Shown here: one piece after another, positions 1 to 6,246 of the stretch | Layout: each line of letters begins with the position of its first letter | Numbering within the stretch: the stretch's first letter is position 1 | Assembly: GCA_947624475.1 (NCBI GenBank) | Contig: CANQKK010000031.1 | Location: 1-8,141, forward strand | Length of the DNA: 8,141 bases | Direction: 5' to 3' | Source of the DNA: an uncultured Bacilli bacterium | Lineage (GTDB): Bacteria; Bacillota_I; Bacilli_A; RF39; UBA660 | Translations under genes and position numbers: made by a program | Notes under the pieces: model-generated | Databases searched by the model: none | Seen by the model: only the letters and a program-made list of their open reading frames with translations | What the model was told of the DNA's origin: nothing

Positions 1-57
1 ATGTTGTTTTCTTCAAGATATTTTTAATTATTAAAAATATCTTGAAGAAAACAACAT
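1..57. repeat. Perfect 27-bp inverted repeat with 3-nt loop at window start
   Basis: Bases 1-27 are the exact reverse complement of bases 31-57, with TTA (28-30) between them. I checked all 27 pairs. The repeat begins exactly at base 1. The right arm continues without a break into a protein-like reading frame that ends at 122-124, whereas an in-frame stop (TAA, 32-34) appears exactly where the hairpin turns. No T-tract follows on the + strand, so it is not a typical terminator. The simplest reading is a fold-back artefact at a contig end, with the right arm genuine and the left arm a copied reverse complement. A real genomic palindrome cannot be excluded from this window. Confidence 0.95.
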
Positions 58-124
58 CGATAAAGTTTTACTAATTGGTAATATTGATTACTTTAGAATG
101 GAAGAATTCAATTTGGAGGTGTAA
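35..124 (+). CDS. C-terminal fragment of an upstream gene (product uncertain; possible acyl-transfer partner of the MBOAT protein)
   Basis: An open frame of 29 codons (35-121) ends at TAA 122-124, 2 bp before the next start codon. It reads as a natural protein end: an acidic helix (YLEENNID), then a hydrophobic strand (KVLLIGNIDYF), then a short tail ending in NLEV. The next gene's Shine-Dalgarno GGAGG (115-119) lies inside its last codons, which is typical of translationally coupled genes. Upstream, the frame meets a stop at 32-34, in the turn of the 27-bp inverted repeat, so its true 5' part is missing or scrambled here. AlgI-type acyltransferases are often encoded beside an SGNH/DHHW-type partner. 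The helix-strand ending would suit such a protein, but that assignment is inference from context, because 29 residues are too few for a family call. Confidence 0.55.
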   Translation, partial: KYLEENNIDKVLLIGNIDYFRMEEFNLEV

Positions 125-126
125 AT

Positions 127-1539
127 ATGTTATTTAGTAGTTTAACGTTTCTCTTTGGTTTTTTACCAGTTCTTATGATTTTGTATTTTGTTGTAAAACC
201 TCGTAAGATTAAAAATATCATTTTACTTCTTTTTTCACTTCTTTTCTATGCTTGGGGAGAACCAAAATATATTTTTTTGATGCTTATAACTATTCTAATT
301 GTCTACTTTTTTGGTTTAATTATCGATAAATTTGATCGAGAAAAAAAGAAGATACCTAAAAAAATAAGTTTAATAATCTGTATTATTCTAGTAGTAGGAA
401 ATCTCATTTTCTTTAAATATACTGATTTTTTCATAGGAAATATTAATGCTCTTCTCAAGTCTAATATCAAAAGTTTATCTATAATTCTCCCTATTGGAAT
501 AAGTTTTTATACCTTTCAAATATTATCATACATCATCGATTTATATAACAAAAAAATTAAGGTTCAAAAAAATATTATATCATTATCCCTATATGTGTCA
601 TTATTTCCTCAGTTAATAGCGGGTCCAATTGTCCGCTACGAAACTATTGAAGAAGAAATTGATAATCGTAAAGAGAATTTAAATGATATTATCGATGGTA
701 CTAAAAGATTTATTATTGGTTTATCGAAAAAAATAATTATTGCTAATCAAATGGCTCTTCTTGCCGATATGGTCTTTAATAATCATACTGAAGCCTTTGG
801 TACATCAATAGTATGGCTTGGCACATTAACTTATACTCTTCAAATATATTTCGACTTTTCAGGTTATAGTGATATGGCTATTGGCCTCGGTAAAATATTT
901 GGTTTCCATTTCCTTGAAAACTTTAATTATCCTTATATTTCCAAATCTGTAACTGAATTTTGGCGAAGATGGCATATATCATTATCTAGTTGGTTTCGAG
1001 ATTATTTATATATTCCTCTTGGAGGTAATAGAGTAAGTAAAATTAAATGGATAAGAAACATTTTAATTGTTTGGCTTTTGACAGGCTTCTGGCATGGAGC
1101 AGCATGGAATTTTATTATATGGGGCTTATTTTATGCTTTTCTTCTCTTATTCGAAAAATTATTCTTTGATAAAGTATTAAAAAAATTACCTAAAATAATA
1201 AATTGGATGTATACATTTCTAATTATTATGATCGGTTGGATGATTTTCCGAGCTAATAATTTAAGCGAGTTATTATTATTTATAAAATTAATGTTTAGTT
1301 ATCATAAAACTGATTGGACGACTATTTTATCAGATAATTTAGTTACATTTAATGCAATTATTTATTTGATTCCTGCTATTATTTTATCTTTCCCTGTTAT
1401 CGATAAAATAAGAAAAAAATATAAAGATAATACTGTATATAATATTATAACTGATGTAATATTATTAGGTTTATTTGCGGTATGTATAGTTTATTTAGTA
1501 AGTTCTAGCTATAATCCATTTATATATTTTAGATTTTAG
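127..1539 (+). CDS. MBOAT-family membrane O-acyltransferase (AlgI/DltB type)
   Basis: This is a polytopic membrane enzyme of 470 residues, the usual AlgI-like length. MBOAT proteins of this type move an acyl group, commonly acetyl, from the cytoplasm onto an extracellular polysaccharide or teichoic acid. The N-terminus (MLFSSLTFLFGFLP) is typical of AlgI relatives. YFDFSGYSDMAIG lies at residues 241-253. The family core EFWRRWHISLSSWFRDYLYIPLGG is at 277-300 and contains His283. The presumed catalytic His323 sits in GFWHGAAWNF (320-329). The C-terminus YNPFIYFRF is also characteristic. About ten or more hydrophobic segments span the chain. The start at 127 is set by a strong GGAGG (115-119) with a 7-nt gap. 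The gene follows a truncated reading frame by 2 bp, so it is probably distal in an operon, and a terminator lies 10 bp after its stop. The acceptor could be a teichoic-acid-like polymer made by the neighbouring genes (inference). DltB is less likely because no dltA or dltC is visible and DltB is shorter. Confidence 0.93.
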   Translation: MLFSSLTFLFGFLPVLMILYFVVKPRKIKNIILLLFSLLFYAWGEPKYIFLMLITILIVYFFGLIIDKFDREKKKIPKKISLIICIILVVGNLIFFKYTDFFIGNINALLKSNIKSLSIILPIGISFYTFQILSYIIDLYNKKIKVQKNIISLSLYVSLFPQLIAGPIVRYETIEEEIDNRKENLNDIIDGTKRFIIGLSKKIIIANQMALLADMVFNNHTEAFGTSIVWLGTLTYTLQIYFDFSGYSDMAIGLGKIFGFHFLENFNYPYISKSVTEFWRRWHISLSSWFRDYLYIPLGGNRVSKIKWIRNILIVWLLTGFWHGAAWNFIIWGLFYAFLLLFEKLFFDKVLKKLPKIINWMYTFLIIMIGWMIFRANNLSELLLFIKLMFSYHKTDWTTILSDNLVTFNAIIYLIPAIILSFPVIDKIRKKYKDNTVYNIITDVILLGLFAVCIVYLVSSSYNPFIYFRF

Positions 1540-1549
1540 TTATTTAAGT

Positions 1550-1584
1550 AAAGGCTTTTGCTTTGTCCAAAAGTCTTTTATTTT
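1550..1584 (+). terminator. Rho-independent terminator after the MBOAT gene
   Basis: An 11-bp stem pairs AAAGGCTTTTG (1550-1560) with CAAAAGTCTTT (1568-1578), with one G-T wobble (1554/1574) and a 7-nt loop. The T-rich run TTTTATTTT (1576-1584) follows. It separates the MBOAT transcript from the unit that starts about 30 bp downstream. Confidence 0.8.
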
Positions 1585-1595
1585 AACTGAATTTT

Positions 1596-1604
1596 TGCTA
1601 TAAT
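1596..1604 (+). promoter_or_regulatory. Extended -10 promoter for the LtaS-like gene and wecB
   Basis: TGC (1596-1598) directly precedes a perfect TATAAT (1599-1604), the extended -10 form. The -35 region about 17 bp upstream falls in the T-run of the preceding terminator and has no good TTGACA match, which an extended -10 can tolerate. Transcription would start near 1611, giving a leader of about 16 nt. The ribosome binding site is GATGGTGAT, whose GGTGA (1618-1622) lies 4 nt from the ATG. Confidence 0.75.
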
Positions 1605-1626
1605 TAAAGAGAAAGATGGTGATTTT

Positions 1627-3921
1627 ATGAAAAATAATATCTTTGAATACAACAAAATAATTTATCATGGTAATGTAAATCGAGCTTTCTTTTTCCACTG
1701 CTTAAAAAAGAATATTAAGTTATTAAAATTTCTTTTATATAATTTTTTCTGTTATCTTTTATCATTGATATTTAAATCTAAAAAAGACATATACGAAAAA
1801 AAGAAGTTTAAATATCTTAAAGAAATAAAAAATATTGATAAAGAAGTAAAAGAATTTTATAAAAAGAAAAAGTTAAATGATTATATTGAAGATAATCGAG
1901 ATATTATCGTCGACAGAATACCCAATATACTCATACCAAATAATTTAGGTAAGAAAATAATAGCTTATGAATTAGATGAAAACTATGAAGTTAAATTAGA
2001 TGAGTATTTAAAAAATGTTGAAAACTTGACGAAAGCTAATAAACTTTATATCAGAAGAAAAGATAATTTATTAAATATTAATGCTAATAAAATTTTCCTT
2101 GTTCACAACAATCGAATTAAATATCTTCCTAAAAGAAAACCAACTAATGAAAATTTTATCAAATTTCTCGTTATTATTGCTGTTTCATTTCTTTTAACAT
2201 TAATAAGTTTTTGCTTTACTAACTATTTATTAGATATGAAAATGATTATTTCTTATTTTGAGCCTCTTCTTTTCATATTAAATTTTCTAATTGTCCTACT
2301 ATTAGTATTATTCTTTTCTGTACTTACTAAAAGAATTCATATATCATTTCTTATCAATTCGGCGTTAATTATTATTTTAGGAATAGCTAATCAAACTAAA
2401 TTAATGTTTCGTGATGACATTGTTAAATTCGAAGATTTAACAATTATAAAAGAAGCATTTATTATGAAAGAAAGATACGGAATTGTCATGAGATGGTATA
2501 CTATAGCAATAATTATTATCTCCATTGTTATCTTTTTCTATTTAAAAAGATATGTAAAGAAAATAAAACTTAATATCAAAAAACATCTTCTTGCTATCAC
2601 TTTAACCATTGTTTTAATTACCAGTAGTTATGCCACCATATACCAGAATCAAGAAGTTTATAATAGCGTTGGTAATACTGACTTAATAAATATTTGGATA
2701 ACAACTCGGCAATATCAAATTCGAGGATTACTATATCCTTTTGTCTATACTATTAAAGATGCTATTGATGTTAAACCAGATAATTATGATGCCAAAAAAG
2801 CCAAAGAAATACTTGATAAATATACTTACGAAGATCTTGAAGATAATAAAAAAGTTAATATCATTTCCATTATGCTTGAAGCATATAACGATTTTTCCAA
2901 ATTTGGAGTTATCGATTTTAATGAAGATATATATGCAAAATTTCACGAAATAGAAGATAAATCTATAAGTGGATCATTAGTTACAACAATTTTTGGCGGT
3001 GGAACAATTGTAACGGAGAGAGACTTTTTAACAGGTTATTATAATCATCCACCATATCGTAAATTAACTAATTCTTATCCATGGTATTTTAAAGAACAAG
3101 GCTATAAAGTTGAAGCCATGCATCCGGCATATGGAGCCTTTTACAATAGAGCTAGTGTTGACATCAATTTAGGTTTCGATAAGTATTATTACTGTGAAAA
3201 TACTTTTTGTAATGAACAAGAAGGTTTCCTAAATGATAATGATTTCTTTGATTATATTATCGAAGGCTATGAGAACTCTAAAAAGGAAGGTAAGCCGTAC
3301 TTTAATTTTTCCGTAACTTATCAAAATCATGGACCTTACTATTCTGAAAATTATTCTGAAAAAGAATTCTTCTTTGACAATAAAGGATATAGTGAAGAAG
3401 GTTATAATACTATAAACGAATATTTTAGTGGCATAAAGAAAACTAATGAGGCACTCGCTAAATTAATCGATTATTTTGAAAAAGAAGAAGAACCAACTAT
3501 TGTCGTTTTCTTTGGCGACCATAATCCTTATCTGGGAGAAAATGCTTTAGCATATAATGAGTTAGGTATCAATCTTGATTTAGGGACTATTGAAGGATTT
3601 AAAAATTATTACGAGACTCCTTATGTTATTTATGGAAATGATGCTGCTAAAAGGATATTTAATAATGATTTTGTAGGTGAGGGTGAAAACATCAGTCCAA
3701 TCTTCCTTATGAATGAATTATTTGATCTTATGGGTGAAAAAGGAAATAAATATCTTCAATATATGAACGATTTAAAATCCAATATAGACGTAATATCAAA
3801 TTATTACTACAAAGAAGATGGAAAATTTGTATATAAAGATGATACTGCTTATAAAGATTTACTAGATGAATACACAAATGTAAATTACTATTATAGTAGA
3901 AATTATGAATATAAAAAGTAA
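1627..3921 (+). CDS. LtaS-like phosphoglycerol transferase (sulfatase superfamily) with an N-terminal HAD-like pseudo-phosphatase domain
   Basis: The protein has 764 residues in three parts. Residues ~1-172 are a predicted cytoplasmic domain resembling a HAD-IB phosphatase with lost catalytic residues (entered separately). Five membrane segments follow (about 178-201, 207-233, 237-253, 289-306, 319-338), with an LtaS-type loop NQTKLMFRDDIVKFEDL at 255-271. The extracellular catalytic domain runs from about 408. It keeps the LtaS pattern: metal ligand Glu418 (IMLEAY), nucleophile Thr460 in GGGTIVTERDFLTG (457-470), Arg508 in FYNR, His568 in QNHGPY, and Asp631-His632 in FFGDHNP. The FYNR motif has Tyr506 where S. 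aureus LtaS has Trp354. The family transfers glycerol-phosphate, or a related head group, from a phospholipid to a surface polymer; the exact product is not determined by the sequence. Without the N-terminal part the length (~592) is normal for the family. The next Met is residue 204, inside the membrane region, so no sensible shorter ATG start exists. wecB follows after 12 bp and is probably co-transcribed. Confidence 0.9.
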   Translation: MKNNIFEYNKIIYHGNVNRAFFFHCLKKNIKLLKFLLYNFFCYLLSLIFKSKKDIYEKKKFKYLKEIKNIDKEVKEFYKKKKLNDYIEDNRDIIVDRIPNILIPNNLGKKIIAYELDENYEVKLDEYLKNVENLTKANKLYIRRKDNLLNINANKIFLVHNNRIKYLPKRKPTNENFIKFLVIIAVSFLLTLISFCFTNYLLDMKMIISYFEPLLFILNFLIVLLLVLFFSVLTKRIHISFLINSALIIILGIANQTKLMFRDDIVKFEDLTIIKEAFIMKERYGIVMRWYTIAIIIISIVIFFYLKRYVKKIKLNIKKHLLAITLTIVLITSSYATIYQNQEVYNSVGNTDLINIWITTRQYQIRGLLYPFVYTIKDAIDVKPDNYDAKKAKEILDKYTYEDLEDNKKVNIISIMLEAYNDFSKFGVIDFNEDIYAKFHEIEDKSISGSLVTTIFGGGTIVTERDFLTGYYNHPPYRKLTNSYPWYFKEQGYKVEAMHPAYGAFYNRASVDINLGFDKYYYCENTFCNEQEGFLNDNDFFDYIIEGYENSKKEGKPYFNFSVTYQNHGPYYSENYSEKEFFFDNKGYSEEGYNTINEYFSGIKKTNEALAKLIDYFEKEEEPTIVVFFGDHNPYLGENALAYNELGINLDLGTIEGFKNYYETPYVIYGNDAAKRIFNNDFVGEGENISPIFLMNELFDLMGEKGNKYLQYMNDLKSNIDVISNYYYKEDGKFVYKDDTAYKDLLDEYTNVNYYYSRNYEYKK
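1633..2142 (+). other. HAD-IB-like domain with substituted catalytic motifs (residues ~3-172 of the LtaS-like protein)
   Basis: The layout follows a HAD-IB phosphatase from end to end. Residues 5-26 (IFEYNKIIYHGN...FFFHCLKKN) match the family start with motif I of the DFDKTIYDGD type, but its two Asp are Glu7 and Asn9. A hydrophobic, basic cap follows (about 30-65). Motif II, normally IISASP, reads IVDRIP (94-99) before a LGKKIIAYELDENYE stretch (108-121). The segment normally carrying the GEEK-type motif III lysine seems shortened. Motif IV, normally YSDSxSDLPLL, reads YIRRKDNLLN (141-150), then an alanine-type helix and FLVHNNRIKYLP (157-168), like the FLVNGNKI ending of the family. Predicted role: non-catalytic, perhaps regulatory or binding. 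The alignment is from memory of the family, not computed. The hydrophobic run at 31-50 could instead be a membrane segment, but that would put the catalytic domain on the wrong side. Confidence 0.65.
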
Positions 3922-3933
3922 AGAGGTAAATAA

Positions 3934-5034
3934 ATGATTAAAGTAATGACTATCTTTGGAACGAGACCAGAAGCAATAAAAATGGCTCCCTTAATAAAAG
4001 AGTTAGAAACTAGAAATGAAATAAAAAGTATTGTCTGCGTGACTGCCCAACATCGTGAAATGCTAGATCAAGTCTTAAATATCTTTAATATCAAACCAGA
4101 CTATGATTTAAATATCATGAAAAATGGTCAGACATTGTCGGAAATAACTTCTAAAGTTATCCTTGAATTGGAAGATATAATAAAAAAAGAAACGCCAAAC
4201 ATCGTTCTTGTTCACGGTGACACGACGACAACCTTTGTAAGTACTATATCAGCATTCTATAATAAAATAGATATCGGACATGTCGAAGCCGGGCTTCGTA
4301 CATATGACAAATATTCACCATTCCCTGAAGAAGCAAATAGGCAGATGGTCGATCGAGTAGCGGATATGCTCTTTGCTCCAACCCTTTTAAGTAAGAATAA
4401 CTTACTTAAAGAAAATATACCTGAAGATAAAATTTATGTTACGGGGAATACCGCAATTGATGCTATGAAATATACTGTTAAGAATGATTACTATCACGAA
4501 ATTTTTGATTGGCTAGGAGACTCTAAATTAATTTTACTTACTGCTCACCGAAGAGAAAATCTAGGAGAGCCAATGTACAATATTTTTAAGGCTATTAAAA
4601 GAATAGTAGAAGAAAATAAAAATATCAAAGTAGTATATCCTATCCATCTAAATCCTCAAATAAGAAAAATAGCATCGGAAGTACTTGATGGCGCTGATAG
4701 AATAAAAATTATCGAACCGCTAGGAGTAACTGATTTTCATAATCTAATAGCCAAAAGTTATCTTATTTTAACTGACTCCGGCGGTATTCAAGAAGAAGCA
4801 CCATCTTTAGGAAAACCCGTATTAGTACTTCGAAATACTACTAAAAGACCAGAAGGAATTGAAGCAGGAACTTTAAAAATAGTCGGAACTTCAGAAAAAG
4901 TAATATATACTGAAACAACCAAACTATTAAATGATAAAAAAGAGTACGATAAGATGAGTAGGGCAAGCAATCCTTATGGTGATGGAACCGCTAGCAAAAA
5001 AATAGTAGATGCAATTATTAAAAAATACAGTTAA
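3934..5034 (+). CDS. wecB: UDP-N-acetylglucosamine 2-epimerase (non-hydrolysing)
   Basis: This cytoplasmic enzyme interconverts UDP-GlcNAc and UDP-ManNAc. In Gram-positive bacteria (MnaA) it supplies ManNAc for the linkage unit of wall teichoic acid, or for capsular sugars. The 366-residue length is normal. The N-terminal nucleotide-sugar fold starts with IFGTRPEAIKMAPL (7-20). Counterparts of the E. coli WecB catalytic residues are all present: Asp96 (VHGDTTTTF), Glu118 (GHVEAGLRT), Glu132 (FPEEANRQ) and His205 (TAHRRENLG). The AQHREMLDQ segment (38-46) is part of the region that forms the allosteric UDP-GlcNAc site in Gram-positive homologues. The C-terminal UDP-binding motif DSGGIQEEAPSLGKP is at 281-295. 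The start is set by AGAGG (3922-3926), 7 nt from the ATG. It lies 12 bp behind the LtaS-like gene with no promoter or terminator between, so the two are most likely one operon. This links the synthase to a teichoic-acid or capsule-type polymer. Confidence 0.96.
   Translation: MIKVMTIFGTRPEAIKMAPLIKELETRNEIKSIVCVTAQHREMLDQVLNIFNIKPDYDLNIMKNGQTLSEITSKVILELEDIIKKETPNIVLVHGDTTTTFVSTISAFYNKIDIGHVEAGLRTYDKYSPFPEEANRQMVDRVADMLFAPTLLSKNNLLKENIPEDKIYVTGNTAIDAMKYTVKNDYYHEIFDWLGDSKLILLTAHRRENLGEPMYNIFKAIKRIVEENKNIKVVYPIHLNPQIRKIASEVLDGADRIKIIEPLGVTDFHNLIAKSYLILTDSGGIQEEAPSLGKPVLVLRNTTKRPEGIEAGTLKIVGTSEKVIYTETTKLLNDKKEYDKMSRASNPYGDGTASKKIVDAIIKKYS
4386..4410. repeat. 10-bp perfect inverted repeat inside wecB
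   Basis: TTTAAGTAAG (4386-4395) and CTTACTTAAA (4401-4410) are perfect reverse complements around a 5-nt loop (AATAA). The stretch is coding (around LLSKNNLLKEN). It is probably chance in A+T-rich DNA, or two similar Leu-Leu-Lys segments. No T-tract follows, so it is not a terminator. Confidence 0.6.
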
Positions 5035-5055
5035 TGTATAAGCAACTATAAAAAT

Positions 5056-5084
5056 TTGATAAAACCCTAAAAATGGTATATAAT
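5056..5084 (+). promoter_or_regulatory. Sigma-A-type promoter upstream of tagO
   Basis: TTGATA (5056-5061) and TATAAT (5079-5084) are separated by exactly 17 bp. Each hexamer has at most one mismatch to consensus. A second TATAAT-like copy occurs 11 bp later (5090-5095), giving a direct repeat TATAATAT, but it lacks a matching -35. Expected transcription start is near 5091, with a leader of about 27 nt that includes the GAGGAG ribosome binding site (5104-5109). I see no convincing terminator between wecB and this promoter, so some read-through from wecB into tagO is possible. Confidence 0.82.
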
Positions 5085-5117
5085 ATAGTTATAATATTTT
5101 TATGAGGAGTTGTAGTA

Positions 5118-6164
5118 ATGGAACCAAAAGAAATACCTTTAATGATAATGACAACATTTTTATTTACTGCTTTATTTATCCCAATTGTTAAAAAAATAGC
5201 AGTATTTATTGGGGCAATGGATGTACCAAACGAACGAAAAGTCCATAAGGTACCAATTCCAAGACTCGGTGGGCTAGGAATATACGCTGGCTTTTTACTC
5301 GGATATATGCTTTTTGGACTTCATTCAGTTCAAATGAATGCTGTTCTAATAGGAAGTTTTATAATACTAGTTACGGGAATATTTGATGATATTAAACCTA
5401 TACCTGCCAAGTATAAGTTGATAGGACAAATAGTCGGAGCAGCAGTTGTCCCTCTCTATGGAGGCATCATTTTGCAAGATGTATCTGCTTTTGGTCTATA
5501 TCTCGATTTTGGAATTTTTGCTTATCCAATAACTATTATCTTTATTGTTGCTATCATCAACTGCATCAATTTGATCGATGGCTTAGATGGCTTATCTTCA
5601 GGAATATCTAGTATTTATTTTCTAACCGTTGGAATAATTGCACTTATATTAAATAACTCTAATGGACTAGATGTCATTTTAACATTTATTATGTTAGGTT
5701 TTTTAGTTCATAACTTTCATCCTGCCAAAATATTTATGGGAGACTCCGGTAGTATGTTCTTAGGATATATCATCGCAGTCATAGCACTTCTTGGATTTAA
5801 AAATATAACCTTAACATCATTTATTGTACCGATATTATTACTTGCCATTCCTATTATGGATACTCTTTTCGCAATCATAAGAAGAATTGTGAATCATAAA
5901 CCACTTGGAATGCCAGACAAGAACCATCTCCATCATCAACTATTGAAATTAAAACTTTCACAAACTAAAACCGTTCTTGTTATTTACCTAGTTGATATTT
6001 TGTTTGCCTTAGCATCGATTGTATACGCTGTAGGAAATAAAGTCCTCGGAACTAATAAATACGGTATCATCATCTATGCAATTTTATTCATCTTGACATT
6101 GTTGTTAGTAGTTAAAACTAATATCATTTGGAATCACGACAAGAAGAAAGAAAAAAATAAATAA
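5118..6164 (+). CDS. tagO: Undecaprenyl-phosphate GlcNAc-1-phosphate transferase (TagO/WecA)
   Basis: This integral membrane enzyme of the MraY/WecA superfamily transfers GlcNAc-1-phosphate from UDP-GlcNAc to undecaprenyl phosphate. That is the first committed step of wall teichoic acid and many other lipid-linked polymers. The 348-residue length fits. Family motifs appear in order: MDVPNERKVHKVPIPRLGG (34-52), the Mg-binding Asp-Asp at 90-91 (GIFDDIKPIPAKYK), NLIDGLDGLSSG (151-162) with Asp154 and Asp157, KIFMGDSGSMFLG (204-216) with Asp209, and the cytoplasmic loop MPDKNHLHHQLL (265-276) carrying the HxHH-type signature of polyprenyl-P HexNAc-1-P transferases. About ten hydrophobic helices lie between them, and the tail is short and lysine-rich. 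The start is set by GAGGAG, 8 nt upstream. It has its own promoter although it follows wecB by 83 bp. Together with wecB it would supply both sugars of a GlcNAc-ManNAc linkage unit; no TagA-type glycosyltransferase is visible here. Confidence 0.94.
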   Translation: MEPKEIPLMIMTTFLFTALFIPIVKKIAVFIGAMDVPNERKVHKVPIPRLGGLGIYAGFLLGYMLFGLHSVQMNAVLIGSFIILVTGIFDDIKPIPAKYKLIGQIVGAAVVPLYGGIILQDVSAFGLYLDFGIFAYPITIIFIVAIINCINLIDGLDGLSSGISSIYFLTVGIIALILNNSNGLDVILTFIMLGFLVHNFHPAKIFMGDSGSMFLGYIIAVIALLGFKNITLTSFIVPILLLAIPIMDTLFAIIRRIVNHKPLGMPDKNHLHHQLLKLKLSQTKTVLVIYLVDILFALASIVYAVGNKVLGTNKYGIIIYAILFILTLLLVVKTNIIWNHDKKKEKNK

Positions 6165-6187
6165 TGGACTATACAGTTCCATTTTTT
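6163..6187 (+). terminator. Terminator hairpin overlapping the tagO stop codon
   Basis: AATGGACT (6163-6170) pairs with AG-TCCATT (6175-6176 and 6178-6183), with one bulged T (6177) and a 4-nt loop (ATAC). The right arm runs into six T residues (6182-6187). The left arm begins in the last two bases of the tagO TAA. The bulge makes it moderate in strength, but position and T-run fit a factor-independent terminator. Confidence 0.68.
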
Positions 6188-6197
6188 ATATTGTAAA

Positions 6198-6226
6198 TTG
6201 TATTTTAAAATTAGTTATGCTAAAAT
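6198..6226 (+). promoter_or_regulatory. Promoter upstream of pdp
   Basis: TTGTAT (6198-6203) lies 17 bp before TAAAAT (6221-6226), and TGC (6218-6220) adds an extended -10. Transcription would start near 6233, practically at the ribosome binding site AGGAGG (6233-6238), leaving a very short leader of about 14 nt. Confidence 0.68.
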
Positions 6227-6246
6227 AATTATAGGAGGATAAGAAA

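Noticed and set aside
1..27. Left arm of the palindrome reads ATG...TAA as MLFSSRYF, sharing MLFSS with the start of the MBOAT protein.
   Set aside because: The shared residues use different codons (TTG TTT TCT TCA against TTA TTT AGT AGT), and the stretch is simply the reverse complement of the LEENN-coding right arm. It is most likely coincidence; no ribosome binding site is visible.
1..57. The palindrome as an invertible (phase-variable) switch or a transposon end.
   Set aside because: Only 3 bp lie between the arms, so inversion would change nothing useful. No recombinase, transposase or target-site duplication is visible.
2731..2953. Overlapping open frames on both strands inside the LtaS-like gene (about 70 codons each).
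   Set aside because: They are shadows of a real gene in low-complexity A+T-rich codons, with no convincing ribosome binding site or family resemblance.
4788..4970. Minus-strand open frame of 60 codons inside wecB.
   Set aside because: It is antisense to the conserved UDP-binding region of WecB and has no independent coding signals.
5035..5117. Terminator between wecB and tagO.
   Set aside because: Only weak A+T pairings are present and no stem is followed by a T-run. The space is better explained by the TTGATA-17-TATAAT promoter.
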